64,000 nt of DNA from Tamarix chinensis (Eukaryota > Streptophyta > Magnoliopsida > Caryophyllales > Tamaricaceae). A program made the position numbers and the translations under genes. The stretch spans positions 62,554,360 through 62,618,359 of the forward strand of contig CM060171.1 in the NCBI GenBank assembly GCA_030549775.1. The letters are read 5' to 3'. Position 1 is the stretch's first letter; each line of letters opens with the position of its first letter. Positions 1 through 10,831 of this stretch are shown one piece after another. The notes beneath the pieces were generated by a model. It did no database searches, was not told where the DNA came from, and was given only the letters and a program-made list of their open reading frames with translations.

Positions 1-2423
1 CAAGTGGCATTAAAATCGGTTAATTCCAAGGTATAAAAGCCCAACATAAGGCATCACACAATTTTGATCCATACTTAACCAATTATAATTAAAACAAATC
101 AAAACATGCTAACATATAATTGTATTGAAAATTATACCCTCATAGATACATGAAAGCATCATACAAGACATAATATGCTCATGACATACATAAAATCATA
201 TAAAACATACTTGTTAACTTCAACTCCAATAATTCATACATTTCATGATTCCAACATAAGCAAAGGTAAGTAGAGACTTACCTAGATCTAAAAATAGCTA
301 AGCAAAATATGAAAGAGGGAGACATCACTAGCTTGAGGATTCATAAAAATTATTTCCTAGATTGTTGATAGAAATCGTAGGACTAGGTTAGAAAACTAAT
401 CGAAACATAGAATAATAGAAAATAAGTAAATTTTATCAAAACTCACTTAAACGGTTAGATTTTAAAAGCCAAACGTCAAACCAACCAATTTTAGAGAAGT
501 GATCCCAACGATAAATTATAAACTTAATTTAATTGAATTTAAATCAAAGGTAATTGATTAGTATGTAAAATTATCAAATAAAACTAAATTTTAGAAAACT
601 ATTCCAAAAAACTAGGATTTTAAAGCCCAAAACATAAATTCAGACAATTTAAAAAAATTATTCCAAATTGAAGGTGTTTGAACACAATTAAGGCCATTTC
701 AAATAATTCAATAAAACCAATCTAAAAAAAAAACTATACAAATGACCACTTTCATGGTTTTGGGCCCAAAATTACAATTTGATTGAATTTGATCAAGTTA
801 TTTAAATTTAATGTTTAGAAAAGCTTAATAAATAACTCATAGATCAATTTAATTTAAATCCGCAAGAGTTTTGCCCAAAAAGTTCAAATCTAATTGATTT
901 CTCACAAAATTCTCAAATTGATAGTTCTAATAAAAATTAGATATATTTTAATGTATAGTATAAAACCAGTTTATCCAAGATAGATTAGTTAGATTAATCT
1001 AAGAAATTCAGATATAACTAGATAAAAAATCCAACTATCCAAAGTTCAAACATATACCATATAATTAACCCATTCAAATCAATCATACAACAAATAAATC
1101 AATAATTAAACAACTAAGTTAGCTTAATTAAACTCAATATGTACAAAATCAAGTAAATAGAGAAGTTAAGAGTTTGGATAATTTATACAAAAAAAATTAT
1201 GAATCAAAGTGGGTGAACAGGGAAGCTTTTCTTGAGGTCAAGAACCACTATCTGGTGGTCAACTAGGCTCATGGTGGTCAAGAGTCGATTAGTTATAGCT
1301 CACTACTTTCCTTTTATGCCACTACTGATGGATGAATGGATGCACTCTTGTCGTCCATCCTATAAGCTGTTGTTGGTGGAGTTGGTGTCAACGATGGTAG
1401 AGTAAGGCATGATGACATAGTGTAGAAGTGGTGGCGGGTGGTGTTGTGGTTTGATGAAGGAGAAAGGGAGAAAGGGTTAGGGTTGAGTTTTTTTATTATA
1501 TAAAAGCAATGTGAAGAGAGAGAAGAAAAGGAAAGGGGGTCCACCGGTTGGGTATTATTTATATATTTATACTAATACACATTCACATATGATGATACAA
1601 AATATTTGAAAAAGTATTAAAGGATTATTTTATCTTAAACTTATTTAGCGAAATTATTTTATAAAGGTTCAAAGATATGAAATTGATATAAAAAGTTATG
1701 TAAAGAATTTTAGAAAAGTTTTCAGAAGGAAATAGTAATGAGTGGGAGGATTCATATTATTTACAAAAAATACATAATATGACATTGAAAAATATTTAAA
1801 GCTATTTTAAAAAATATCTAAATCAAATTTTAAGAAACTAGGATATGATTATTGAAAAAGGTTTTTCATAAACCAAAAGGGAAAAAACATAAGAAAATTA
1901 ATTTTGGAAAGAAAGTCACAAATACAATGTAGAAATATTTAATATAAATTTTACCGAAGGACTTATTGACTTCGTAAAAAGAGATAAACTCAAAGATGGA
2001 AATATTTCTAAGAATAAAAATTATTAAAATAATTTTACTATTTTAAAGGGGATTTTATCATTTAAAAAATGTATTTCGTTAACAAAATATAACTTTAAAA
2101 TAAAGTCATAATAACTTGATGAAGCCATAATAAAAAATAAATTTAAAATATTAAAAATCAATGCACACAACATAACAAAAAAACATATATTTTTAAATAA
2201 AAATTGAAATTATATGAATATAATAAAAAAATATGGTTGTACACAAATTTATCTAGAATGATCAACAACATTAACAATTAACTAAATTCTAATATGAATT
2301 TAAAATTGTTCATGACATCAAAAAAATGAATTAAAAATAAAATAATTAAATATTTTCATCAAATTATGTAAATAAAATCATTATGCTTGATAAAATTAAA
2401 ATTCAAAAATATGGGGTATTAGG
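1..2423 (-). mobile_element. Long LTR fragment, Tekay/Del-like Ty3-gypsy, cut by window edge
   Basis: AT-rich stretch without coding capacity. Its right edge reads ATGGGGTATTA (2411-2421), which on the minus strand is the start of the TGTAATACCCC-type LTR terminus seen repeatedly in this window; the final CA has mutated. A minus-strand TATA-like motif lies at 1496-1503, with AT-rich U3-like sequence at 1560-2400 upstream of it. The other end lies left of the window. It abuts a gypsy reading frame that starts abruptly in a gag zinc knuckle, so this LTR probably inserted into element B and the missing gag lies to the left. The small minus-strand ORF at 1314-1544 is not convincing. Assignment is by termini and layout only. 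Confidence 0.5.
1496..1503 (-). promoter_or_regulatory. TATA-like box of LTR
   Basis: The minus strand reads CTTTTATATAAT, a plausible TATA box, at the junction between AT-rich U3-like sequence and a C/T-rich leader. Inferred from position only. Confidence 0.3.
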
Positions 2424-4820
2424 AAAGGCTTATTAGTTTATAAGTTGTACAAACAATGCTTCAAATGTATAGGTTATATCCACTTTGCTCGGGATTGTCC
2501 AAACCAAAGGGCATTGGATTTAAAAGAGATAGAAAATATGGAGGATTGTTAAGAGAATGAAGACCGTGATGAAGGCTTTGAAGAGGAAAGTGATAGCCTG
2601 GAGGATGCTTTGGAAGAAGGCCAAGTAGATTGCTATATGTTGCGAAGGGTTCTCCAAGTACAATAACAACCTCTACTTACTCAACAAGAGAAGATTTTCA
2701 AGGCTAAGTGTAGAGTTAGTGATAAAATGTGTGAAGTCATCATTGATAGTGGCTCATGCACTAATGCTGCTAGTGAGAATATGGTGAACAAGCTCGGTTA
2801 AGAGACCAAGGGTCATCTAAGACCATATTTACTCCAATGGATCAACAAAGATAAAGACATAAGGATAACCAAACAAACTCTTATCTCTTTTAATATTGAA
2901 AATTATTTTGATGACATTTTATGCAATATTTTACCCATGGATGCTTGTCACATTTTGTTGGGGAGGCCATAAAAATTTAATAAAAATGTTGTGCATGATG
3001 AGATCCTTAATGAGTATATAGTATGCAAGGGTCTGAAGAAGTTTAGGCTAAAACCTAATCTAGATGGGGAGGATTCGGTTTTGAGGAATGAAAGGGAAGA
3101 AAAAAGGAAGGAGGATGTCGAGCGTAGGAGGGAAAGAAAAAATAGTAATATGTAGTTGTTGATTCTTAAGGAGTGTGAGATGAATGAAGTAATTAAAGAG
3201 GAGCAGAAATGCTATGCATTAGTGGTAAAAGTGGTCCAATGAGGGGAGAATGCTAATATGGATCCAAAATAGCAACAAATTTTGAAAAAGCATGCCGATG
3301 TTTTTTCAGAAGAGTTGCCAAGTGGGCCGCCTCCTTTGAGAGGTATTGAGTACGGTATTGATCTTATGCCAGGAGTCCCATTACCGGAAAAGAAAGCTTA
3401 TAGGTGCAATCTAGAGGAGGCTAAGGAGCTATAGAAATAAGTGTAAGAGTTGTGGGACCAAGGCTATATTTAGGAGAGTATGAGTCCATGCAATGTTCTA
3501 GCTTTGTTGGTGCCTAAGAAGGTACAGTACATGGAGGATGTGTATTGATTCAAGATAAATCAACAATATCACAATCAAGTACAGATTTCTTATGCTAAGA
3601 TTGGATGACATATTAGGTGAGTTGCATGATGCAAAGGTTTTCTCAAAGATTGATCTTAGAAACGGCTATCATCAAATGAGAATAAGGAAAGGGGACAAGT
3701 GAAAGACAGTCTTTAAGACTAAGTTTGGGTTGTATGAGTGGATGGTGATTTTATTTGGGCTATGTAATGCACCAAGTTCCTCCATGATATTGATGATTGA
3801 GGTACTTAGACCATTCCTTGGAGTCTTTGTTTTTGTTTACCTCGATGATATCTTAGTATATAGCAAGAGTGAGTTCAAGCACATACAACACTTAAATGCA
3901 ATATTTGATAAGCTTAGAGAGGTGAAGCTCTATGATTAGTTGGAGAAATGTGATTTTATGATTGAGAGGGTGGTTTTCCTTGGTTATATTGTGAGTGGAG
4001 ATGGTATTAGAGTTGATCCGTCAAAGGTGGATGCTATCAAAATGTGGCCTATTCCTACTAATGTCCACGAAGTTTGAAGTTTCCATAGGTTGGCCTAATT
4101 CTATAGTCAATTCATTAAAGACTTCTCTAGCATTGCAATACCTATCACACAATTGATGAAGAAAGGAGAGTTCCATTAGAATGATCAAGCTACAAAGGCT
4201 TTTGAATACTTGAAGACAAAGCTCTCAAGTGCACCGGTATTATATCTACCTTGTTTTGATAAATTGTTTGAAGTAACATGTGATGATAGTGGTGTAGGCA
4301 TTGTGGGTGTGCTGTCACAAGAAAGGAAACTGATTACTTTCTTTAGTGAAAAGTTGAATGGTGCGAGAGTTAACTATTGAACCTATGATAAAGAGTTCTA
4401 TGCTATTGTGCATTATTTGGAGACATGGAGCCATTACTTGAGACCCAAGCCTTTCATACATCACTCAAATCATGAGAGTTTGAAGTATCTACATGGTAAA
4501 AAGAAGGTGAGTCCAAGATATGCTAAATGGACAAGCTTATTATAGACATTTGTGTTCTCTACAAGACTTATAGATGACAAAGAAAATTTTATGGCAGATG
4601 CATTATCTAGGAGGACCATGGTACTTACCATGATGGATGTAAAGCTTTTGGGATTAGAGATAGTATATGGTATTATTCCATATATGCTGATTGATGTGGT
4701 ACCATTGAATAAAGGTGAAGTGAAGAGTTATGACGCACAAGAGAGAGTGGAGTTCTTTCAAAAAATTCATTAAAAAATCAAGCACAATATTGAGAAGGCG
4801 AATGAAGTATATAAGAGAAG
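2424..4820 (+). pseudogene. CRM-like gypsy element B, gag/pro/pol pseudogene, 5' part
   Basis: Degenerate plus-strand reading frame with many in-frame stops. In order: a CCHC zinc knuckle (CFKCIGYIHFARDC, about 2456-2500); an aspartic protease with DSGS at about 2746 and a second LLGRP motif near 2957; the reverse transcriptase, with [12 protein letters not shown] near 3640 and the active site YLDD at about 3838; RNase H, with TCDDSGVG near 4277 and a terminal DALSRR near 4600. Immediately after MMDVKLLGLEI the frame jumps to the integrase C-terminal region (VYGIIPYMLIDVV, 4660-4700), so about 0.8 kb holding the integrase HHCC and catalytic core is deleted relative to copy C. The left end is an LTR boundary. 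The right end is interrupted by element A, and the frame resumes at 12540. Closest relatives in the window are copies A and C. Confidence 0.88.
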
Positions 4821-5655
4821 TGGATCAATGTGGAGAAGAAGCATAGGATCTAATCACTACTTTTTTTTTATCATCCTCGGATTGAAATTGAAGAAGAAAG
4901 GCTCATTTAATGGTAGATTAAACTCGAAATGGTGGAGGCTTTGGTGATAATACTCCTTTGAGTGTTAAGGCACATTCGAAGGGTCTAAAGAGGAAGAATA
5001 CCCCGGGTACTTCTCCTGTCTAGATAGACTCCAAAAGGGAGGAAAAACGCAAGTCTCACTTGAGAATTTTGTGTTCAAATGATTTCTATATTCAATAATG
5101 CATATTCGTGTACAAGACTTAAGTATATATAGAGGAGGGAGACTGACTAAAAGGAATCAACCCAGTCGGTTATCTCCTTAATTCAAGCTGAATTTAACCC
5201 ACTTGAATTAAGCCTATATAATACCTAATCTCAATCATAACCTCATCATTTAAATGATATTAATGACTAACATTACAAAGCTCTACAATCAACTATGGTA
5301 CATACATGAAATTATAACAAAACCCTAGATTACATAAAATATACTTAGGGTTTACAACAAGTTTAATATAACTAATGATATCACCAAATATATCTTGTTG
5401 TAGTATTATCCCATTTATGCCATAGCCTTGCATTCTTTTAATGCTTGTACACTTTAATTCTTTTCTTGTGTGTTGACTTCTTCACATTGCAAATATGTAA
5501 TATACCTACAGGAATATCTTGTAGTGTTTTCAATACCAAGTATAGAAATATCATCAAGAACATTTAAAATGATTGGCTCCATTATTAAGAATGCTAATTC
5601 TTCCTTACCTTGAGAATCATTAGAAACATGAGATACATTAGATGCACCCGCATCA
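4821..5655 (-). mobile_element. Element A, 3' LTR
   Basis: About 835-bp LTR on the minus strand, closely similar over its length to the split 5' LTR at 10832-12539. On the minus strand it begins TGATGCGGGTGCATC directly after a polypurine tract. The plus-left end (TGGATCAATG) seems to have lost about 5 bases relative to the other LTR (TGGTGTGGATC). Left flank is agaag, matched by acaag at 12540-12544. The C-terminal codons of the A polyprotein (5454-5655) lie inside this LTR. Confidence 0.85.
5124..5131 (-). promoter_or_regulatory. TATA box in 3' LTR of element A
   Basis: TATATATA within the LTR. The equivalent motif is kept in the 5' LTR (11141-11148) and in the related solo LTR (11653-11660), which supports a real promoter element. 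Confidence 0.5.
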
Positions 5656-6232
5656 TTCTCCCCAAGTTGAGAAGAATTTGTCCTCAAATTATCATTAGTA
5701 TAATAAGGAGAAAAATCACCAATATTAAAAGTTCTTGAAATTCCACCATAATGATCTGGAAGTTCAAGTTCTTAAGCATTATCCCCAAATTTTCTTAGTA
5801 TTTTAAAAGTTCCATCAGCTCTTGGCATTAGTTTATTTTTATGTAAATTAGGAAATATTTATTTATGCAAATGTAACCAAACTAAGTCACTAGGAGAAAA
5901 TACCTATGGGGTTCTATACTTATTCTCTTGAGCTTTATACCTGGCATTAGCTTTTTCAATATTGGTCTTTATTTTCTGATGAAGTTGTTGAAAGAATTTG
6001 ACTCGATCCTCGGCTTCATAATTTTTAAATTCACCTTTCTTTAAAGGAATCATATTGATTGGCATGTGTGGATTCACTCCATAAACCACTCAAACAGACT
6101 AGCTTGAGTAGTACTTGTTGGACTTCGATTGTAAGCAAACTCTACATGAGCTAACTTAGCATCCTAATCCTTAGTACTTTTATTAACCAAACCTCTTAAT
6201 AAGATACCAAGAGTTTGATTATTTACCTCTAT
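5454..6232 (-). pseudogene. Element A integrase C-terminal region and tail, frameshifted
   Basis: Continuation of the A polyprotein beyond the stop at about 6233. The minus strand still shows the third catalytic segment (HVEFAYNRSPTST, about 6130-6170), then VYGVNPHMPINMIPLKKGEF (5904-6089), then after damage a tail starting LRTNSSQLGENDAGASN (5454-5687). QLGEN is encoded by the polypurine tract and what follows is encoded within the 3' LTR, ending EEVNTQEKN before a stop. Such C-terminal extensions reaching into the LTR are known for CRM-group chromoviruses. At least one stop (6233) and one frameshift break the frame. Confidence 0.75.
5656..5665 (-). other. Polypurine tract of element A
   Basis: The minus strand reads TTGGGGAGAA immediately before the LTR start TGATG. 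The same tract precedes the LTR in copies B (12808-12818) and C (15603-15613). Confidence 0.8.
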
Positions 6233-8452
6233 TTAACCGTCGGTTTGTGGATGATGTGAAGTGCTAAATAACAATTTAGTACCAAGCATATGCCATAAAG
6301 TTTTCCAAAAATAACTCATAAACTTGACATCTCGATCCAAGACAATACTTTTAGGCACACCATGAAGTTTAACAATTTTCCAAAAATACAAGTCAGCAAC
6401 ATGCGTGATATCATCAGTTTTATTACATAGAATAAAATGAGCCATTTTAGAAAATCTATCTACTACCACAAGAATAGAATCTTTACCACGTTGTGTTCTT
6501 GGTAACCCTAGGATAAAGTCCATACTAACTCCTTCCCATAATTTATCAGGAACTATTAAAGGTGTGTATAAGCCTTTATGAAAGTAACTCTTACATTTTT
6601 GACATGTAGAACATCTACTTATCATAGCTTGTACATTTTGAACCATTCGTGGCCAATACAAATTTTCTTGTAATAATTCCATAGTCATATGTATACCAAA
6701 ATGTCCCACAATGCTACCTTTATGTATTTCTTTAATCGGTAAGTCTCTAATACTAGATCTAGGAATACAAGGTTTATTTAGTCTAAACAAAAATCCATCT
6801 TGTATGATATAATTACCATGATACCCACTTTCTTTACATGCATTGAATATATCCTTAAAATCTTCATCTTTAGGATGCAATTCTTTTAACATTTCGAAAC
6901 CTAAGATTTTGGCATCCATCATACCAAGTAATGTAGATATACGAGAAAGAGCATCAGATACTCCATTTTCTTTTCCATCTAAATGTTTGATAGAGTACAC
7001 AAAGGATTGTAAGAAACTCACCCACTTTGCATGTCTCAGATTAACTTTCTTTTGACCATGTAAGTATTTCAAACTCTCATGATCCGAGTGTAACACAAAG
7101 GGTTTTGGTCTCAGATAATGACTCCATGTCTCTAAGCTCCATATAATGGCAAAGAATTCCTTTTCATAAGTTGAATAGTTAAGTTTGGCTCCATTCAACT
7201 TTTTAGAGAATAATGCTATAGGTTTCTTTTCCTGTGAGAGGACACCTCCTATCCTAACTCCACTAGCATCACAAGTTACTTCAAAAAGAAGGCCAAAGTT
7301 GGGTAAAGATAGGACAGGAGCATTACAAAGTTTAGTTTTGAGGGTCTTAAAGGCTTGAGTAGCTTCGTGTCCCCAATTAAATTCACCTTTTTTCATGAGT
7401 TGTGTAATAGGTGCAGGTATAGTAGAAAAATCCTTAATGAATCTTCTATAAAAACTAGCTAACCCATGAAAACTTCTCACATCATGAACATTTTTAGGGA
7501 TAGGCCATTCTTGTATAGCTCTAGTCTTATTAGGATCCACTTTAATTCCCTCTCCACTAACAATATATACTAGGAAAACTACACTTGGAAGCATGAAATC
7601 ACATTTTTTAAGTTTCCCATAAAGTTTAGCTTCCCTTAGCTTATCAAAAAATTGTCTCAAATGCTCTAGGTGATCATGCCCATTTTTACTATACACAAGA
7701 ATATCATCCAAATATATAACAATAAAATCACCAAGGAAAGGTCGGAGAACTTCATTCATAAGTCTCATGAATGAACTTGGTGAATTACATAGCCCAAAAG
7801 GCATAACCATCCATTCATAGAGACCATATTTAGTTTTGAAAGCAGTTTTCCACTCATCTCCATCTCTAATCCTTAGTTGATGATAACCACTTCTTAAATC
7901 AATTTTGGAAAACACTTGTGCTCCACAAATTTCATCTAGCATATCATCTAACCTAAGCATAGGAAAACGATATTTGATAGTAATGTTATTCACTGCTCTT
8001 GAATCTATACACATACACCATGTACCGTCTTTTTTAGGCACTAGTAAAGTAGGAACACTACAAGGACTCATACTTTCTCTCACAAATCCTTTATCCATAA
8101 GCTCTTGGATTTGTTTTCGTAATTCTTTAACTTCTTCTGGGTTACATTTATAAGCAGGTTTATTTGGAAGAGGCATTCCAGGAATAAGATCAATAGTATG
8201 TTCTATACCTCTTTTAGGTGGTAATCGAGGAGGTAAATCATCAAGAAATGAATCATGATATTCATCAAGCCGCTTATTTAGATTAGGATTATCAATTTGT
8301 TGCTCCCCAAGTTTAGAATCTTTAGCAACTAAGGCATAGCAAATTTCTTCTTCTTCTATGAACTTTTCCATAACCTTTTCATGTAAAAATAATCTCTTGT
8401 TATCATCACTCAAAGGCATATGATCACATAGAGAAGGTGTTGATCCATACAA
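6233..8452 (-). CDS. Element A pol: reverse transcriptase, RNase H, integrase (interrupted)
   Basis: 739-codon open frame, the longest credible coding region in the window. It encodes the replication enzymes of a Ty3/gypsy chromovirus. Order along the protein: the stretch after the protease (residues 1-75); RT from about 85, with VPTLLVPKKDGTW, FSKIDLRSGYHQLRI and an intact YLDD active site; RNase H with TCDASG, the LHSDHESLKYL segment and SDALSR; then integrase with an H-H-C-C zinc-binding region (HKGSIVGHFGIH and CSTCQKC), the first catalytic Asp in SMDFILGLPRTQRGKDS, and the second in VLDRDVKF. It stops after HHPQTDG. In-frame upstream, the protease frame ends with TAA at 8453 and this frame resumes with TTG, so one ancestral gag-pro-pol frame is split by a nonsense mutation. 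Family resemblance ([22 protein letters not shown]) is to CRM-type elements; clade is inferred. Confidence 0.88.
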   Translation of the reverse strand: MYGSTPSLCDHMPLSDDNKRLFLHEKVMEKFIEEEEICYALVAKDSKLGEQQIDNPNLNKRLDEYHDSFLDDLPPRLPPKRGIEHTIDLIPGMPLPNKPAYKCNPEEVKELRKQIQELMDKGFVRESMSPCSVPTLLVPKKDGTWCMCIDSRAVNNITIKYRFPMLRLDDMLDEICGAQVFSKIDLRSGYHQLRIRDGDEWKTAFKTKYGLYEWMVMPFGLCNSPSSFMRLMNEVLRPFLGDFIVIYLDDILVYSKNGHDHLEHLRQFFDKLREAKLYGKLKKCDFMLPSVVFLVYIVSGEGIKVDPNKTRAIQEWPIPKNVHDVRSFHGLASFYRRFIKDFSTIPAPITQLMKKGEFNWGHEATQAFKTLKTKLCNAPVLSLPNFGLLFEVTCDASGVRIGGVLSQEKKPIALFSKKLNGAKLNYSTYEKEFFAIIWSLETWSHYLRPKPFVLHSDHESLKYLHGQKKVNLRHAKWVSFLQSFVYSIKHLDGKENGVSDALSRISTLLGMMDAKILGFEMLKELHPKDEDFKDIFNACKESGYHGNYIIQDGFLFRLNKPCIPRSSIRDLPIKEIHKGSIVGHFGIHMTMELLQENLYWPRMVQNVQAMISRCSTCQKCKSYFHKGLYTPLIVPDKLWEGVSMDFILGLPRTQRGKDSILVVVDRFSKMAHFILCNKTDDITHVADLYFWKIVKLHGVPKSIVLDRDVKFMSYFWKTLWHMLGTKLLFSTSHHPQTDG

Positions 8453-9040
8453 TTATTTTTCCTTTTTCACCACATATTCATTAGTTGCTCCATCATGAGT
8501 TGCTTTTCTATAATATTGCCATGGTCTTCCTAAAAGTAAACCACAAGCATCCATAGGTAAAATATCACACAACACTTCATCATGGTAGTCTCTAATGCAA
8601 AATGTGATGAGGGTTCTTTTGTTTACCTTAGCTCCTTTATCCTTGTTTAACCATTGTAAAGAATAGGGTTTAGGATGATTAGTAGTCTCTAAACCAAGAT
8701 TCTTAACCATTGCTTCACTAGCAACACTTTTACATGAACCACTATCAATAATGAGTCTACAAACCATATCACCTATTTTACACTTAGTTTTAAAAATTCT
8801 CTCTCTTTGAGTAGGTGTCATATTAGGTTGAATTTGTAACACTCTTTGAAGCATAAAACATGGGTCTCCTTCTTCTTCACCCATGGTTAAAATTTTGTTA
8901 GGAGATTCAATTTCTAGATTCTCATCATCACTACATGGTTCCATGCCTTCTATTTCACTCGAGGTTAAAGCTCTTTGGTTAGGACATTCTCTAGCAAAGT
9001 GCCCATATCCTTTACATTTAAAGCATTGTTTATTAGACAT
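8453..9040 (-). CDS. Element A nucleocapsid zinc knuckle and aspartic protease (interrupted)
   Basis: 195-codon frame. It opens with a single CCHC zinc knuckle (CFKCKGYGHFAREC, residues 5-18), the RNA-binding nucleocapsid motif of gag, followed by an acidic linker. A retropepsin-like protease follows, with the active-site motif DSGS (about residue 100) and the flap-side motif LLGRPW near residue 168. The frame ends VVKKEK and stop TAA directly abutting the RT-bearing frame; without that stop the two would be continuous. B carries the same arrangement in decayed form. The ATG here is probably not the native start, because gag coding continues upstream in other frames. Confidence 0.83.
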   Translation of the reverse strand: MSNKQCFKCKGYGHFARECPNQRALTSSEIEGMEPCSDDENLEIESPNKILTMGEEEGDPCFMLQRVLQIQPNMTPTQRERIFKTKCKIGDMVCRLIIDSGSCKSVASEAMVKNLGLETTNHPKPYSLQWLNKDKGAKVNKRTLITFCIRDYHDEVLCDILPMDACGLLLGRPWQYYRKATHDGATNEYVVKKEK

Positions 9041-9960
9041 ATCTCAATTATTCCTTTTATCATATGAAGATGTAGCTTTAGGTGTAAAGGTATTTGAATA
9101 GGGTTTAGTTGAGGTTGAAAGGTTAGACTTAACATAGGCCTTGGTTGATTTTGTCTATCTTTCAAATTTTAATGCCAACTTAATCAAGTCATCAAGAGAA
9201 TCATATGAAAACATATTAACTTTATCTTTTATCAAATTATTCAATCCACCTAAGTATCTAGCACATTTTTGTTCTTTTCTTTCTTGGACATCACATATAA
9301 GTGCTAGTTTTTCAAATTCTCTAGTGTATTCTTCTACGCTAAATAATCTTTTCCTTAGAGTTGTCATTTTTACATACATATCTTGTTCATATTCTCTAGG
9401 TACAAATTTTTTTCTTAGGTGCTTTTTAAGTTTTTCCCAAGATTTAGTTTTTTGATTTCTCTTGTCTTTTTTAAGTTGTCATACCAAATCCTAGCAAATC
9501 TTTTGAACTTAAGAGTAGAAAGCTTACATTTTCTCTCATAATCATACTATTTAAATTCAAATATAGCCTCAATTTCATACAACCATTCAAAAAATAATTC
9601 CACATTCAATTCACCATAAAATTCAGGAAGGTCAAGTTTGATACCTTGATCCTCATTTATGCATTTCTTACTTGGAATTGATGTGGTCTTCTATAATTGC
9701 TTGAGCCAAATAAACACATCTATTCTTCTCCATATTCACCATGATTCAACTTTGTATACCCACATCCTCCTTTTTCTTGGAAAGCATGCCTCATCTTCCC
9801 TTCCACACTATCTTGTGTGGCTTCCAATTGATTTGGCCATGGACGAGGCTTCTTTTGATCGATTAGCTTGGCTTCCACACTTTGTAGTTACTGTTGAAGT
9901 GTTGCATGATTATGAATTTAGGCATCCATGCATGTGGTCAAGCTCTTGATAGACTCCACC
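9041..9960 (-). pseudogene. Element A gag (matrix/capsid) with frame breaks
   Basis: The minus strand encodes a decayed gag related to the Pfam 'retrotransposon gag' family. Recognisable blocks: GIKLDLPEFYGELNVE and FFEWLYEIEAIFEFK (about 9550-9640), KFKRFARIWYDNLKK (about 9470-9520), and SVEEYTREFEKLALICD followed by CARYLGGL (9155-9379). A further shifted segment leads into the zinc knuckle at 9040. Stops after FEFK and after NLKST, plus a frameshift near 9155, inactivate it. The start codon cannot be placed with confidence; coding similarity fades above about 9700. Confidence 0.75.
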
Positions 9961-10815
9961 AAGGCACACACATCTTCACTTTCCATAGTGAAGTTGTCAC
10001 ACAATACTTATCTTCCACAAAAATTCAGCAACTAATGGTAGTCCTAGAAGTCTACTTGTAGCTGAGTAATATAGGGTAGACCTTGCTAAATCTTAAGCCA
10101 ATATCGATTACTTCTTTGCCGTTTTGGTCACACAAAATTTGAAAGGAAGATGGCCGAGTGATTCTGCAATAATTCTTGGCTGGAAATGATGTTTCCTTTG
10201 TGATAAACAAGCAAGTCACACAAAATAATAAAAGAGGGCGTCGAAGGTGTATCGAAGGAGTGGTGTCTTCAATTTGAAGATGTTGGAGATTAAGAAGACT
10301 CGAAGAGGTGAAGGAGAAAAGGTAAGTATGCATTAAAAGGTTGGAAGACAAAGGTAAGGTTGGAAGTTATTTTTTTTTCATTCGAACCAGGGAGTACCGG
10401 GGAGGGTTTATATCTTTGATAAGAAGATACATGGAGGATAAAATGAAAAGAAAGCCTGCTGGACGAATTGAGAAAAGAAAGAAAAAAAATAATGCTGGAC
10501 GTCGAAGTAGAAATCTAGAAAGTAAGACTGGAAGAAGGTTGGTTGAAGATATGAATGGAAAAAATGGCTGAAGGGTATTGTCGAAGAAGATGATAATCTT
10601 CTTCAGTTGAAGTTGTGAGTAACTTTAACAAGATTGGTGCAAGAAGTTGAAATCTTCAATCACGATGCATATTGAAGATTCAAGAATAGGATGAAGATTC
10701 AAGAAATGGATGAAGATAGCCTATTTCGGTGGATTCTTGTAGGAGAGTTTTCTTGCATGCAGTAGTAAGAACAACAAGAATCTACACAGCCGAAGGAAAA
10801 CAAAGAGTTTTGGAA
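9961..10815 (-). other. Element A untranslated leader
   Basis: About 850 bases between the primer-binding site and recognisable gag. On the minus strand it is C/T-rich. Small ORFs on either strand show no recognisable domain. Confidence 0.5.
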
Positions 10816-10831
10816 GCTTTGATACCAAAAA
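10816..10831 (-). other. Primer-binding site of element A (tRNA-iMet type)
   Basis: The minus strand reads TTTTTGGTATCAAAGC directly after the LTR end CACCA. TGGTATCAGAGC is the classical site complementary to the 3' end of initiator tRNA-Met in plant LTR retrotransposons; here one base differs. Confidence 0.8.

Noticed and set aside
9659..9949. 96-aa plus-strand ORF
   Set aside because: Antisense to the gag/leader part of element A; no recognised domain.
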